A stretch of 64,000 nucleotides of DNA from Pseudoips prasinana (GCA_951640165.1 OX621264.1:7569001-7633000), one strand, 5' to 3'. Positions 9,582 through 20,509 are shown, counted from the stretch's first letter. Numbers and translations: made by a program. The notes: generated by a model from the sequence alone, not told the origin.

Positions 9582-10089
9582 GAATACATGTAGTAACATT
9601 ATACGGCGCTAACGCCGCAACTAATGTTGAGACATAGTATAGAGGAATCAGTTAGACAATTTTAAGAGCATTTTGTTGCATCACGAAATGCGCCCTTTCT
9701 TTTTGGGGTTCCGTAGCCAAATGGCAAAAAACGGAACCCTTATAGATTCGTCATGTCTGTCTGTCTGTCCGTCCGTATGTCACAGCCACTTTTTTCCGAA
9801 ACTATAAGGGCTGTACTGTTGAAACTAGGTAAGTAGATGTATTCTGTGAACCGCATTAAGATTTTCACACAAAAATAGAAAAAGAACAATAATTTTGGAG
9901 GTTTCCCATAGATAGAACGGAAACTCGAATTTTTTTTACCTCGTACCCGTACATGTGGGATATCTATGGATAGGTCTCCAAAAATAATGTTGAGGTTTCT
10001 AATATCATTTTTTTCTAAAGTGAAAAGTTTGCGCTAGAGACACTTCCAAAGTGATAAAATGAGTGGGACACTCATTTTTCCACTTTGGA
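9582..10089 (+). repeat. compound repeat copy 1 (ggcgctaacgcc block + F family 5' part)
   Basis: 'acattatacggcgctaacg' and 'gaggaatcagttagacaatt' lead into the F-family start (ttccgtagccaaatggca). The same order recurs at 10435. The F part ends in a foldback: about 25 bp around 10039-10063 is repeated inverted up to about 10089. A Helitron-like element follows. Confidence 0.75.
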
Positions 10090-10404
10090 AGTGTATATAA
10101 TAAAATCGTAGGTAAGTCATAACTGTACATTGATATTTTTTTAAAAAGGGTACTTGGGGCGTTATCTAAAGTCGATATCGAAGCCAAAAAATATAGTTTT
10201 TAGAATTTTTGTCTGTTTGTCTGTATCTATGTCCGGGCTAAACTCAAAAAGTACTGCATGGATTTACTTCAAATTTTGCGTGAATATTACTAAGAGGTCG
10301 GGTCAACATATAGGCAACATATATATTATCACGCTATCACCTATGGGGGAGGAGCTGTGATAATTTATAAAGTTTAACGCGGTTAAAGCCGCGGGGCACA
10401 GCTA
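10090..10404 (+). mobile_element. Helitron-like H2 element
   Basis: Contains taataaaatcgtaggtaagt, 'gtccgggctaaactcaaaa', 'tatcacgctatcacctatgg' and the 3' hairpin (gcggttaaagccgc) followed by acagctat. Colinear with 21761-22078. No ORF. Confidence 0.75.
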
Positions 10405-10434
10405 TATATAATATAATAGATATTATTTACTAGC

Positions 10435-11416
10435 ACTACATGTAGTAACATTATACGGCGCTAACGCCGCAACTAATGTTGAGACATAGTATAGAGGAAT
10501 CAGTTAGACAATTTTAAGAGCATTTTGTTGCATCACGAAAAGCGCCTTTTCTTTTTAGGGTTCCGTAGCCAAATGGCAAAAAACGGAACCCTTATAGATT
10601 CGTCATGTCTGTCTTTCTGTCCGTCCGTATGTCACATCCATTTTTCCGAAACTATAAGGGCTGTATAACTGTTGAAACTTGGTAATTAGATGTATTCTGT
10701 GAACCGCATTAAGATTTTCACACAAAAATAGAAAAAGAACAATAATTTTCGAGGTTTCCCATAGATAGAACGGAAACACAAAAATATTTTTTTTCCTCGC
10801 ACTCGTACATGTGGGGTCTCTATGCATAGGTCTTCAAAAATGATATTGATATAATATAATATCTATAATATAATATCTAGGGACAATGTCACATAGATCA
10901 TTCTAGCCCCAAACTAAGCAAAGCTTGTACTATGGGTACCAGGCGACGATATACATACTTAAATAGATAGATATATACTTATATACATAGAAAACATCCA
11001 TGACTCAGAAACAAATATTTGTGCTCATCACACAAATATTTGCACTTACCGGGATTCGAACCCAGGACCACCAGCTTCGTAGGCAGGAGCACTCCCAACT
11101 AGGCTACGGTTCTCATATAATTTTTTTCTAAAGTGAATAGTTTGCGCGAGAGACACTTCCAAAGTGGTAAAATGAGTGCCCCCAACTGCCCCCAAGTAAC
11201 TTCTAAAATAAGAGAATGATAAAACTAAAAAAAATATATGATATACATTACCATGCAAACTTCCACCGAAAATTGGTTTGAACGAGATCTAGCTAGTAGT
11301 TTTTTTAATAGTTCATAAATCGTAAACCGCTGTTTACCTTTCATTTAATTAACTGAAACACTTGCTGCTACGGAACCCTTCATGGGCGAGTCCGACTCGC
11401 ACTTGGCCGGTTTTTT
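10435..11416 (+). repeat. compound repeat copy 2 with complete F element, SINE nested inside
   Basis: Repeats 9582-10090, then continues through the whole F-family body to gagtccgactcgcacttggc and cggtttttt at 11416. A minus-strand SINE B (10874-11114) interrupts it. The F element is ~600-650 bp without insertions, non-coding, with the hairpin agggttccgt...acggaaccct at its left end. Confidence 0.75.
10874..11114 (-). mobile_element. tRNA-derived SINE, family B, nested
   Basis: Minus strand: ccgtagcctagttgggagtg, B box cctgggttcgaatcccggta, body to ggctagaatgatctatgtga. Sits inside the F element. Confidence 0.8.
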
Positions 11417-11653
11417 ACTTAGCTCAAAAGCAAGCGTATAAACTACTCCAGACGTTATCAGCCTGTCCCACCTCCCTCTTGTGGTCATAAGGGCGTCCTT
11501 ATGCCCTTCTGTTTTTTGGCTGGGTGGCCTAGATGGGATATGATTGATTTATTTTTTAATACAATTTTTTGTAAATTTTCGGCAGTGGAGTATGGACTAA
11601 TCATATTAATCATTTTGTTGATTCTAACATGGTATAGTCTTTTATATATAATA
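11417..11653. other. unclassified spacer
   Basis: Non-coding. No family match was found elsewhere in the window. Confidence 0.4.
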
Positions 11654-11951
11654 TCTATACATATAATAAAATCGTAGGTAAGTCATAAATGTACATTGAA
11701 TATTTTTTAAAAAGGATCTACAGTCGATATCGAAGCCAAAAATATAGTTTTTAGAATTTTTGTCTGTTTGTCTGTATCTATGTCCGGGCTAAACTTAAAA
11801 AGTACCGCATGGACTTACTTCAAATTTTACGTGAATATTAGTAAGAGGTCGGGTCAACATATAGGCAATATATTATCATGCTATCACCTACTAGGGAGGA
11901 GCTGTGATAATTTCTAAAATTTAACGCGGGTAAATCCGCGGGGCACAGCCA
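11654..11951 (+). mobile_element. Helitron-like H2 element
   Basis: 5' end tctatacatataataaaatc and a 3' hairpin (gcgggtaaatccgc) before cacagccat. The CTAG terminus is mutated. About 300 bp, no ORF. Confidence 0.76.
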
Positions 11952-12120
11952 TTTTTAAATAATTTGATGCTGAACTCTTCTGATAATATTGTTTTGCCTC
12001 TTCTTCTGAACCGTTTCAAATATACAATAGTCTTCTTCAATTAATTTTTCTTTATTATGTTGTATATCTTTATTACAATCCACAAGAATAGACATAGGTG
12101 TGTACAAATGTATTTTATTA

Positions 12121-12440
12121 CTAGCTGTGCCCCGCAGTTTTACCTGCGTTCAATTTTATAAATTGTCACAGCTCTTCCCCCGTAGGTGATAGCGTGATAA
12201 TATGTAGCCTATATGTTGACCCGACCTCTTAGTAATATTCATACAAAATTTGAAGTAAATCCATACAGTACTTTCGGAGTTTAGCCCGGACGTACGTACA
12301 GACAAACAGACACATTGACAAAAATTCTAAAAACTATATTTTTGGCTTCGATATCGATTGTAGATCACGCACCAAGTATCCTTTTAAAAAAAAATCAATG
12401 TACAGTTTTGACTTTCCTACGATTTTATTATATGTATAGA
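12121..12440 (-). mobile_element. Helitron-like H2 element, intact ends
   Basis: On the plus strand it starts ctagctgtgccccgc after an A and ends tatatgtataga before a T: TC and CTAG termini with A^T flanks. Non-coding. Confidence 0.78.
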
Positions 12441-12587
12441 TTAATCTTATGGAGAGGCATATTTCTTCTACCTCTTTGCGTTTCGCCAAATTATTTATTA
12501 TTCGTGTTTCACAAACTCGTTTTGTTAAATTTCTTCATTCCTATGGGTAGAAAGCGCTCCTTAAGTTACGTCCACTATTACCACGCC

Positions 12588-12763
12588 CTGACTACGGAAT
12601 CTAATCCCTGTGTCGCGGGGTACTTTAAAAACACATAATAGACGGACACAAATTACAACCAGACTCAGAGCAACTATCTATAGGTCACACAAATTTTGTG
12701 CGGCGCGGGACTCGAACCCGAAGCGGCGAGGCGACTGTCTTAGCCGCTGCGCCACACGTGCAT
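12588..12763 (-). mobile_element. tRNA-derived SINE, family E
   Basis: Minus strand: gcacgtgtggcgcagcggct, B box cgggttcgagtcccgcg, then 'aatttgtgtccgtctattat' and 'gtaccccgcgacacaggg'. A sister copy lies at 33870-34046. Confidence 0.76.
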
Positions 12764-12784
12764 CTAGTATTTATATTACACCTT

Positions 12785-12870
12785 GTGAATGTAGTATTAG
12801 TAATATTAGACGGCGCTAACGTCACATCTCGTAGTACATAGTGTAGAAGAATCAGTGGATCAATTTTCAG
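12785..12870 (+). repeat. degraded 'ggcgctaacg' block
   Basis: 'aatattagacggcgctaacg' and 'agaagaatcagtggatcaat' match the block starting compound repeats at 9582 and 10435. A more diverged copy lies at 13968-14050. Confidence 0.55.
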
Positions 12871-13002
12871 AACATACTCGTACGAACACTTAATTTTGCT
12901 TGTAACGAGGAAAATATATTTGATTAGAAAATACAATATCAAATCAAATCTCTATTTGCTTTGATTATCGTGTGTTACAAACTTAAGAAAATAATATAAT
13001 AA

Positions 13003-13190
13003 TATCTAGGGATAATGTCACACAGATCATCCTAGCCCCAAACTAAACAAAGCTTGTACTATGGGTACCAGGCGACGATATACATACTTATATATCCATG
13101 ACTCAGAAACAAATATTTGCACTTACCGGGATTCGAACCCAGGACCACCAGCTTCGTAGGCAGGAGCACTACCAACTAGGCTACGGTGGT
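13003..13190 (-). mobile_element. SINE family B
   Basis: Minus strand: accgtagcctagttggtagt, B box cctgggttcgaatcccggta, 3' end ctaggatgatctgtgtgaca. Part of the middle is shortened. Confidence 0.78.
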
Positions 13191-13364
13191 ATTGACGAAT
13201 AAAATTTTATAGTTATACCATTATGACAGGGCGCCTACCTAGGATTGGCAGAGAATGCTAGATAAAAAACCACTCGGTTTTAAATTTAAGATTCCATTAA
13301 CGAAATGTCGAGCAGACGTTGTAAAGAATTTTTCAACACAAAATTGAAAATAGTCCAATTTTTA

Positions 13365-13450
13365 TCATTATCATCATCGGCCTGATTACGTCCACTGCTG
13401 GACATAGGCTTCCTCCAAAGGTTTCTATAACGTTGCCATTTGGTTTGCCT
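13365..13450 (-). mobile_element. RTE-like LINE tail fragment
   Basis: 'acgtccactgctggacatag' with (ATC)n is the reverse complement of the RTE 3' terminus. Confidence 0.6.
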
Positions 13451-13576
13451 TTGGTGACCGCACTTAGTTAGTAGCTAGTACACAGGTGGCGCTAGTGTAT
13501 CCCTTAGGCGCCTTTTACGACACCCACGGCATGGTATGGGGTGGTCCTGTTATTCTTCCTGTGCTGGAAACCACAC

Positions 13577-13600
13577 CTATATATATATATATATATATAC
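13577..13600. repeat. (AT)n microsatellite
   Basis: A simple alternating AT run about 20 bases long. Confidence 0.85.
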
Positions 13601-13786
13601 CTGATACCTATATACTTAAATAACAATTTACAAAACAAGGGGGAGGTTTGATTCGATTGTGTCTATTTTTAATCTGTGAGGAGGTAAAAAAGGAATATTT
13701 ATTCAAAATCCATGGAATCTATTAATTGCAGGGTATTACCTACCCTGTAGGACATGGGAGCCTTTTAAAGTGAGTCTACCTTTTTT

Positions 13787-13860
13787 ACAGGCCGGCAACG
13801 CACTGGCGGACTCTTTGGTGCTGCGAGCGTCGATGGGCGGCTGTGATTATTTACCGTTTG
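13787..13860 (-). repeat. 'gggcgacaaac' family fragment
   Basis: 'aggccggcaacgcactggc' and 'gggcggctgtgattattta' are the reverse of the block at 3861-3990. Confidence 0.5.
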
Positions 13861-14105
13861 CCTTGCTATAAAAAAAATTATGCCTTACGCCACATTGTTT
13901 TCTGGGAAGCTGACATTGGAATGATGTCTCTTGTTTCTTTATTATTATCTGGCAGATAATGTTATATAAGTAGTAGCATTATAAGTAGTAATATAAAACG
14001 TCGCAGACGCAGCTACTCGTGCCGAGACACAGTACGAAAGTATTAGTAAGTCAACATATAAGTCGACCTACTCATTGGGTATGAGTTTACACAACTCTTC
14101 ACGTC

Positions 14106-14190
14106 AGCCGAATGTCGTCTAATGCTGGTCAAGTGCGTCCCTCTAGAATGGGCGGACAGGTTGGCGATCGCTGTATGATAGTTTCTATAA
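14106..14190 (-). mobile_element. fragment of RTE-tail passenger family
   Basis: 'gtcagccgaatgtcgtctaa' and 'acaggttggcgatcgctg' are diverged reverse-complement matches to 8050-8262. Confidence 0.5.
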
Positions 14191-14343
14191 CCAATATGGA
14201 CCCAAATTTGTCGTATAAAGGTCTCGAGCTTAGAACGAACTCCAGCTCTCTCAAAAGCTTTTATTAATCTGGGATTTTTTTCCTAACTATAGCAACACAT
14301 AGTTTAAACTTTGAAGATAGAAATAAACTTTTTATTATTATTA

Positions 14344-14594
14344 TTGGCGTGGTTGGCAAATGCTTGCTTTTCACGCCGGAGGTCGTGGGTCCTATTGCCA
14401 CCCTGGACAGATATTTGTGCACATGAACATGTCTGTTTCTCGTAACTCTGTGTGTAATTATCTATATAAGTGTGTATTTACAAAAGAAAAGTAGTACCTA
14501 TATGTAGTATATCAGTTATCTGGTTTCCGTGGTACAAGCTCCGCTTAGTTTGGGATCAGATGGCCGTGTGTAAATAATGTCCTTGATATTATTA
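14344..14594 (+). mobile_element. SINE family A, near full length
   Basis: ggcgtggttggcaaatgctt, a mutated B box (gtgggtcctattgcc), the body, and 'gatcagatggccgtgtgtaa' with an ATT-rich end. Confidence 0.78.
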
Positions 14595-14677
14595 TCTCAC
14601 ATGTTTATTACCAATATTATTTACACGATATCATACAAGGGTATTTTAACACAAATACAACTTATACAATATTCGGG

Positions 14678-15526
14678 CTACATGGAGAGAAATTTCCGCA
14701 CAATCCTGGCATTCGCCAGCAGAACCGCCTTCTGCATGTAACTCTCCAGCCAGATATCAAGCCCTAAACTTGCAAGGTTGATTTTCAGGGATTTAGGAAT
14801 AACTCCATTTGTGGATATAACAATAGGTATGATCGCAGGTCTTTCGGTTCTCCAAATTTGCGCATATTCAAAACTCAGATCAAGGTATTTTGAAATTTTT
14901 TCTTTTTCTGCGTTAGATATGTTTTCATCATACGGTATTGTTATATCCACAAAGGATGTCTTTTTCGTATGTTTGTCAATGACGACAATATCGGGTCGAT
15001 TGGCACCTACCATTCGGTCAGTCAGCACGGGATGATCCCAGTATATTTTAAACCTGTCATTTTCCAAGAGCGCTTCAGGATTATATTTGAAGTATGGAAC
15101 CCTTGGGCCCGGCAGAAGTTGGCGATCTAAAGCAAGTTGCTGATGGATGATTTTAGCAACAGAATTGTGGCGGTACAAGTATTCAGTGGCTGCAAGAGAA
15201 GAACATCCAGATGTTATGTGTCGCAGAGTTTCCCCTGCGACACCACAGGCTCGACATATGTCCACCGTATTGTCCTTCATAATGTACTTATGGTAGTTTC
15301 TCGTTGCAACCACCTGATCTTGCATCGCCAACAGGAATCCCTCGGTTTCTCCGTACAAATCACCATGTTGTAGCCAATGTACGGAGGCCTTATTATTATT
15401 AAACCTGTGCACAGCGTTTAAATACCGCGTGAGGCGCTCATAGCTAGATGCTCTCACCGGTCCGTACGTGATTGGCGAAGTTAAGCAACTAGGCTCGCGG
15501 TCAATCCATAGATGGGTGACTGCCAT
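14678..15526 (-). pseudogene. R4/Dong-like LINE C-terminus: zinc knuckle + restriction-like endonuclease
   Basis: The 282-codon frame covers the end of a site-specific-type non-LTR retrotransposon ORF. After ~32 residues read out of an adjoining 5S-type SINE, true homology begins (YERLTRYLNAVHRF). A C-x2-C-x8-H-x4-C knuckle lies at residues 91-108. The R-P-D of a restriction-like endonuclease lies at 177-179 with a further Asp (FVDI) at 194. The C-terminus has an IPIVISTNGVIPK segment. In this class the domain nicks target DNA for reverse transcription. The RT domain is missing (5' truncation at ~15430), so it is a fragment with an intact frame. R2 versus R4/Dong membership is inferred from motif spacing. 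Confidence 0.75.
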
Positions 15527-15692
15527 AGTGGTTTAATTTGTGAGCGTCTCCGTGCTTCGGAGGGCACGTTAAGCTGTCGGTCCCGGTTGTAGCCATTAGG
15601 CAATAGTCGTCTAAGCCATGTCAGTAGCCTACTAGGCGGCTTGAACAACTCTGACACCAGGGTAGCCACTGCCCATACGATAAGTAAGTAAG
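15434..15692 (+). mobile_element. 5S rRNA-derived SINE (family D), near full length
   Basis: Starts ggcgctcatagctagatgct. The promoter-like core gaagttaagcaactaggctc and atagatgggtgactgcc matches the A-box and C-box regions of 5S rRNA in order and spacing. The body is gcgtctccgtgcttcggagg to cactgcccatacgataagta, with a (GTAA)n tail. Its left edge abuts the R4-like LINE. Confidence 0.78.
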
Positions 15693-16018
15693 TAATACCG
15701 CGTTGAACTAATACGACTAATATCTCTGCACTGTGCCGAAACGGTGTCATAGCAACGCGACGTCATCTAATTTACGTTTTGTTTTTAATTGATTAGGTGT
15801 CTGAGCAAAGGTTATTCTAGTTTCTGAACTGATGTAACCTTAGTGCGAAAATTTCGTACTTTTCGTTAAGAGTCCGGCGTAAAATGGTTTTACTGAATCT
15901 TATTACCGAAATAAAACCCTGCCAAAAATGAATATATCATCATCATCATGCATTCTACATAATATTATAAACGGCCTTATTAGCCAGTCATTAGATAGTC
16001 CTTATTAGATAGTCCTCT

Positions 16019-16238
16019 CATTAGCCAGTTAAACTTTGAGGTTCCAACTAGATCCGTGCGTACTCCACAACTGTTTACTCTACCTTCTATTAATAATAAT
16101 GTTTGTCAAAATAGTCCAATACTAAGAATGTGTAGACAATATAAAATATGCTCCAAAGTTGATATATTTCATCAAAGCTATAATGCATTCAAATTATTTT
16201 TAGCAAAGGACAACAATGTTCAGTTTTCTGTTAATTAG
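16019..16238 (+). pseudogene. LINE RT C-terminal fragment
   Basis: The frame reads LNFEVPTRSVRTPQLF, then QNSPILRMCRQYKICS and VDIFHQSYNAFKLFL before a stop. This R-T-P-x-L...NSP...R...Y...DIF pattern is familiar from Jockey-type LINE C-termini. No RT or endonuclease motifs remain. The exact clade is uncertain. Confidence 0.6.
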
Positions 16239-16474
16239 TGTATTTTAAATTTAAATTATTGTAATAATCGTACTAGTTATTATATATTCCTCTCAAACTC
16301 CTAGTTTTAACTCACAGAATTTTGGTAATTTTTTTATGTTATGTACAGATATAATTGGACCTCAGATTTAACAGTGTTATAAGAAAATGATATTATTAAT
16401 TTGTTATTAGTGAAATAAAATAAAATAAAACAAATCATATTAAATTTGAGATCACTCACCTTCAGGTGACTTCT

Positions 16475-16700
16475 TGCTCGTTTGCCATTCTATTATGACG
16501 TCCACAGCTGGACAAAGGCCTCAAAAGATTGCCACAATGGAGTTGTATCCATAATTTGAGCGCCATAATCGCCACGCTTGTCAGACGGGTTGGCGATCGC
16601 AGTATGATGGTCATAGTACACAAGAGAGATGCTGCAGCCCGTTCTTTCAGAGGTATGCCCTCGGGTCGACTTTTACCCGAAAGTTCCATGAAGATCTCCG
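16475..16700 (-). mobile_element. RTE-tail passenger family, inverted copy
   Basis: 'gtccacagctggacaaaggc', 'gccacgcttgtcagacgggt' and 'tggcgatcgcag' are the reverse complement of 8050-8262. Confidence 0.6.
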
Positions 16701-16805
16701 CAATTGCCGGTCAGCTTCTAACCACGTCTTGCGGCTTCCAGCAACCCCCACAAATCATAGGTCCATCTGGTAGGGGTTCCCTTCCAGTACGGGTTGTTAC
16801 GAATG

Positions 16806-17045
16806 AATTACTTACTTATCGTATGGGCGGTGGTTACCCTGGTGTCTGAATTTTTCCAAGCCGCCCATTAGGCCTCTGAAATGACTAAACGAATGTTGGC
16901 TAATGACTACAACCGAGACTGACCGCTTAACGTGCACGAAGCACGGAGACGCTCAGAAATTAAACCACCCATCTATGGACTGACCACGACCCTAGTTGCT
17001 TAACCTCGCCAATCACTTCAGAGAGAGATCATCTGGCTATGAGCG
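16806..17045 (-). mobile_element. 5S rRNA-derived SINE (family D)
   Basis: Minus strand: gaggttaagcaactagggtc and atagatgggtgg core, then the family body to accactgcccatacgataag. The core has small deletions. Confidence 0.75.
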
Positions 17046-17388
17046 CGAATGTATTGAGAGCTATACATTCATAACGTCCCGTGATTGACACCGGAGCCTT
17101 AACTATGGAAATAAATTGCCATGCTTAATCATTTCTTATCAAGTACATATTGAACGTAATACAAAAACGTCATGAGTTATCAGATTATTAGATGTATTTT
17201 TATAGGTTTCTTATGACGTTCTTCATAATCAGCATATTTATCAGTTACACGTGTGTTGCGCAAACGCAACTAATAGCTACCTACGTAGCTACTTTTTACT
17301 ATGACTGTAAATTACCCGGTGAAGCAGTGAATCAAAATAAATAAAAAAAAAAACAAAAAAACTTGTGTGTACTTATGTACACGCGTTA

Positions 17389-17549
17389 GAAGTTATACTT
17401 CTTAATATACAACTTGAACATAGTTATCAATTTTCATACCACCTAGAACTAACGTCATGCTGTTAAATTTTTTGGTGTCGGTGTGCGCGCGCATCATAAA
17501 AATTCACTCTCATCATTTTTCTCCATCGCGCCAAAAGAAGTATAACTTC
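17389..17549. mobile_element. 161-bp MITE with 14-bp terminal inverted repeats
   Basis: Ends are gaagttatacttct and its exact reverse complement agaagtataacttc. The interior includes 'ggtgtcggtgtgcgcgcgca' and 'ctccatcgcgccaaaagaag'. A truncated inverted copy sits inside an F element at 26465-26560. Non-coding; superfamily not assigned. Confidence 0.78.
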
Positions 17550-17757
17550 AATAATAAAATAAAACGAATGAGCTCAAGTTATATTGGTTTATTTGGTTTA
17601 GCTTAGGAGTTCCTATGATCACATTTCAACCTCCTCAATAGACCAGATCCATCGTACCATATTATTGCATCGATATCAAAACCATAACACCAGGAAATCG
17701 TCATCAGGCCATATGGAAACGGGAAACCATAATTAATTAATATTTCCTTTGTTACAG

Positions 17758-18117
17758 GTTAAAAATGGAGTTGAAATCACCAAAAGCAAAAAAAAAGTCT
17801 AGTATAGACAAACTAATATCTTGGGGCAGAATGTTCAAAACGCCTTTGCTTATTCTTTTTTTATTGGGCACCACAAACTGCGAGCGGGAGAGTGACGAAC
17901 TAGATTCCAATTTCAAAATCCCCGGTCATAGTATAAGGCATAGACATCGAAATGACACTGAAAAGAGTTTAATGAGTGACATTAAATATTTAAGACGACA
18001 TCTGAATAAAGATATTGTGAATTTTATTATGACTGATGTGCTAATTGATGGGGAAGTGGAAAATCGTGTGCATTATAATGGAATTACGGCAAAGGAGACG
18101 TATGTTGGAGCAGATGG
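17758..18117 (+). CDS. Host gene exon: N-terminus of a secreted/membrane protein, unrecognised
   Basis: The exon lies between a pyrimidine-rich acceptor (tttcctttgttacag) and a donor (GG|gtaagc), and ends in codon phase 2. An ATG at 17765 in good context (aaaaATGG) opens 117 codons before the donor; reading on gives an immediate TAA, as expected at an intron. The product has a basic N-terminus (KAKKKSS), then FKTPLLILFLLGTTNC (24-39), which is signal-peptide- or anchor-like. A start at Met23 would give a classical signal peptide. A basic RHRHRNDT stretch with an N-x-T sequon and an acidic/polar region follow. No domain is recognised and no partner exon was found in the window. The codon choice looks ordinary, unlike the repeats around it. 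Confidence 0.6.
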
Positions 18118-19403
18118 GTAAGCTATATTTTCTATTTTCTTTTATTTATGATATGTCATTTGTTACAAGCTTTATATAAGCTTCACTTGTATTTATGTTT
18201 GTAACCGACTCCTTTGGGCGCGATTTTGAACCACTTTAAACGGACAGATTACATTAAAACTTTGTAAATTTATCGGGGGACGACAATACACAAAGTTTAT
18301 AAGATAATTCCATTACTCAATTTGCATACCAAAAAGTAAAAAAAAAATGTTTAACAACTAAAATACACACTTTTTATAGAAACTAAACTAAAGCAGTCTG
18401 TTAAAAACGGAAAAATAATTTTAATTAAGAATAGTGTAATTTTATTTAATAAATATAATTTAATAATAGTGTAAATTATAAAAAACTACCTGTGGAGTGT
18501 ATGGTGTCGAACTATAAATATTTCATTGACAGATATGAAAAGAAGGATTATATTATTATCTCGATAATATCTTAAAACGCACCCCACACTTTTTAAAATA
18601 AAACATATTGTTCTTATTAAAAATTTTACACTATTCTTAATTGTATATCATTATTATTACTTTGTTTTTTAGTTTCTATAATTATTTATAGAGCTGGCAA
18701 TCACATGACTTTGCCGACAGTAATAAACTTGTCTATTGGTGACTAATTTATGGTCTGCGGATATTTTGCTAATCAAAATCTGGATTATAATATAGTAATA
18801 AATATCCCATCAGAAACATAAATTGAAATTAGAGCCAAGTTCTATATAATATATATCATCACCATCATAAGTGAGATCTAAATGGGTGCCAAGTTCAATG
18901 ATTAATATTGAAATTTATTTATAACAACATAAAATATTTTATAAATGGTGTATTAAATATATTATTAAGGTTTTTAATTATTGAGATATAATTATAACAA
19001 GTATATATGCTAATAATAATAATAATTTGATAAAATTACAGAAACCCCATTTAAAATATGATTTCTCCGTATAAGTTATGATAATATATTGGAACCTAAG
19101 GTCTGACTTGGCTAGTTTTTATATACGAAATAAAAATGACGATTTTATACGTCATTGTCTAAATAACCGTTTGAGGTGTTTATGAAATTTGGACCACATA
19201 TGTATCTTGCAAGTCTTCTAAAGTGGCTCCAAGTGGTTCGTGTAATGTACATACGGTACTCCTCGCCAGTTCTGTACTTTTGAACTTGGCTTCACACGTT
19301 ATCGCGTGTCTAGATAACATTCTTTAATAGATTTTAAGTAGGACAGAAATAAATGAAAAAGGTTAAAGTTATTTATAACTTATTTATTTATAGTTATTTG
19401 TGA
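18118..19403. other. AT-rich probable intron sequence
   Basis: Follows the splice donor of the exon at 17758-18117. Contains an imperfect inverted pair around 18417-18452 and 18615-18650 (ttaagaatagtgta). No further exon is recognised. Confidence 0.5.
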
Positions 19404-19845
19404 CGGTCACCGTAGCCTAGTTGGTAGTGCTCCTGCCTACGAAGCTGGTGGTCCTGGGTTCGAATCCCGGTAAGTGCAAATATTTGTGTGATGAGCACGA
19501 ATATTTGTTTCTGAGTCATGGATGTTTTCTATGTATATAAAGTATTTATCTATCTATATAAGTTAAACACGATCGTGGACCGGTGGGACAGCCCAATACT
19601 GGAACATTGGATGCGCAAACATACCCCAATGGGGTGTTTTTTGAATGTTTAGCTTTAAGGTATTAACTAACAATAGTATTTAAGTTTATAAATTATTTAC
19701 TAACAAAAATGGATTCTAATTATCTGAAATAAATTATTATTATTATAAGTATGTATATCGACGCCTGGTACCCATAGTACAAGCTTTGCTTAGTTTGGGG
19801 CTAGGATGATCTGTGTGACATTGTCCCTGAATATTATAATGAGCC
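19404..19845 (+). mobile_element. SINE family B, split by a nested insertion
   Basis: caccgtagcctagttggtag and cctgggttcgaatcccggta start the element. The 3' end (gtacccatagtacaagcttt, ctaggatgatctgtgtgaca) resumes after a 181-bp insert at 19563-19743. Confidence 0.8.
19563..19743 (+). mobile_element. short retroposon with (ATT)n tail nested in SINE B
   Basis: Flanked by tataag on both sides (19557-19562 and 19744-19749). Ends in aataaattattattat. Interior 'accggtgggacagcccaata' matches nothing else here. Uninterrupted SINE B copies show the site without the insert. Confidence 0.66.
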
Positions 19846-20004
19846 GCCATAGCTTCTATGCTTGCGTACAAGGGTAGACCGATAAATTAGTATTTACAAC
19901 AAAAAAACTGGTGTTGAAACCTACCTTGGGTTAGATTGTTAAAAATGTGTTAGGTTGTGTATTATTTTTATGATACTCGTTGCCAATGTAACTTTCTTAA
20001 GGCA

Positions 20005-20098
20005 ATATGGGTGTAATTTGTGTCCGTCTATTATTTGTTTGTAAAGTACCCCGCGACCCAGGGATTTAGACTCCATAGTGCGGGCGTTAAAATCTTTA
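20005..20098 (+). mobile_element. SINE family E, 3' fragment
   Basis: Has 'aatttgtgtccgtctattat' and 'gtaccccgcgacccaggg', the family E body; the tRNA-like head is absent. Confidence 0.6.
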
Positions 20099-20109
20099 AA
20101 AAAATGTGA

Positions 20110-20460
20110 TTAAAAAAATGTGTCCCTCTCGTTGTAACTTCTAAAATAAGAGAATGATAAAACTAAAAAATATATATGATTTACATTACTATAGAAACTA
20201 ACAACGAAAATTGGTTTGAACGAGATCTAGCAAGTAGTTTTTTTTAATACGTCATAAACCGCAATTTGCTTTCATTTAATAAACTGACATACTGCTGCTA
20301 CGGAACCCTTCACGGGCGAGTCCGACTCGCACTTGGCCGGTTTTTTAATACGTCATATATCGTAAACCGCAATTTGCTTTCATTTAATCAACTGACATAC
20401 TTGCTGCTACGGAACCCTGCATGGGCGGGTCGGACTCGCACTTGGCCGGTTTTTATTTTT
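20110..20460 (+). repeat. F-family 3' part with duplicated ~110-bp terminus
   Basis: The final F segment (ttgctttcatttaat to cacttggccggtttttt) occurs twice in tandem, at ~20266-20347 and ~20350-20455. The left half of F is missing. Confidence 0.72.
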
Positions 20461-20509
20461 TAAATAACTAATTATATTTTGTGTTTTCGCACTATATCGG
20501 TTGCTATGG

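Noticed and set aside
15480..15530. 5S rRNA gene candidate
   Set aside because: Only the promoter region resembles 5S rRNA; the remainder is SINE body and recurs interspersed.
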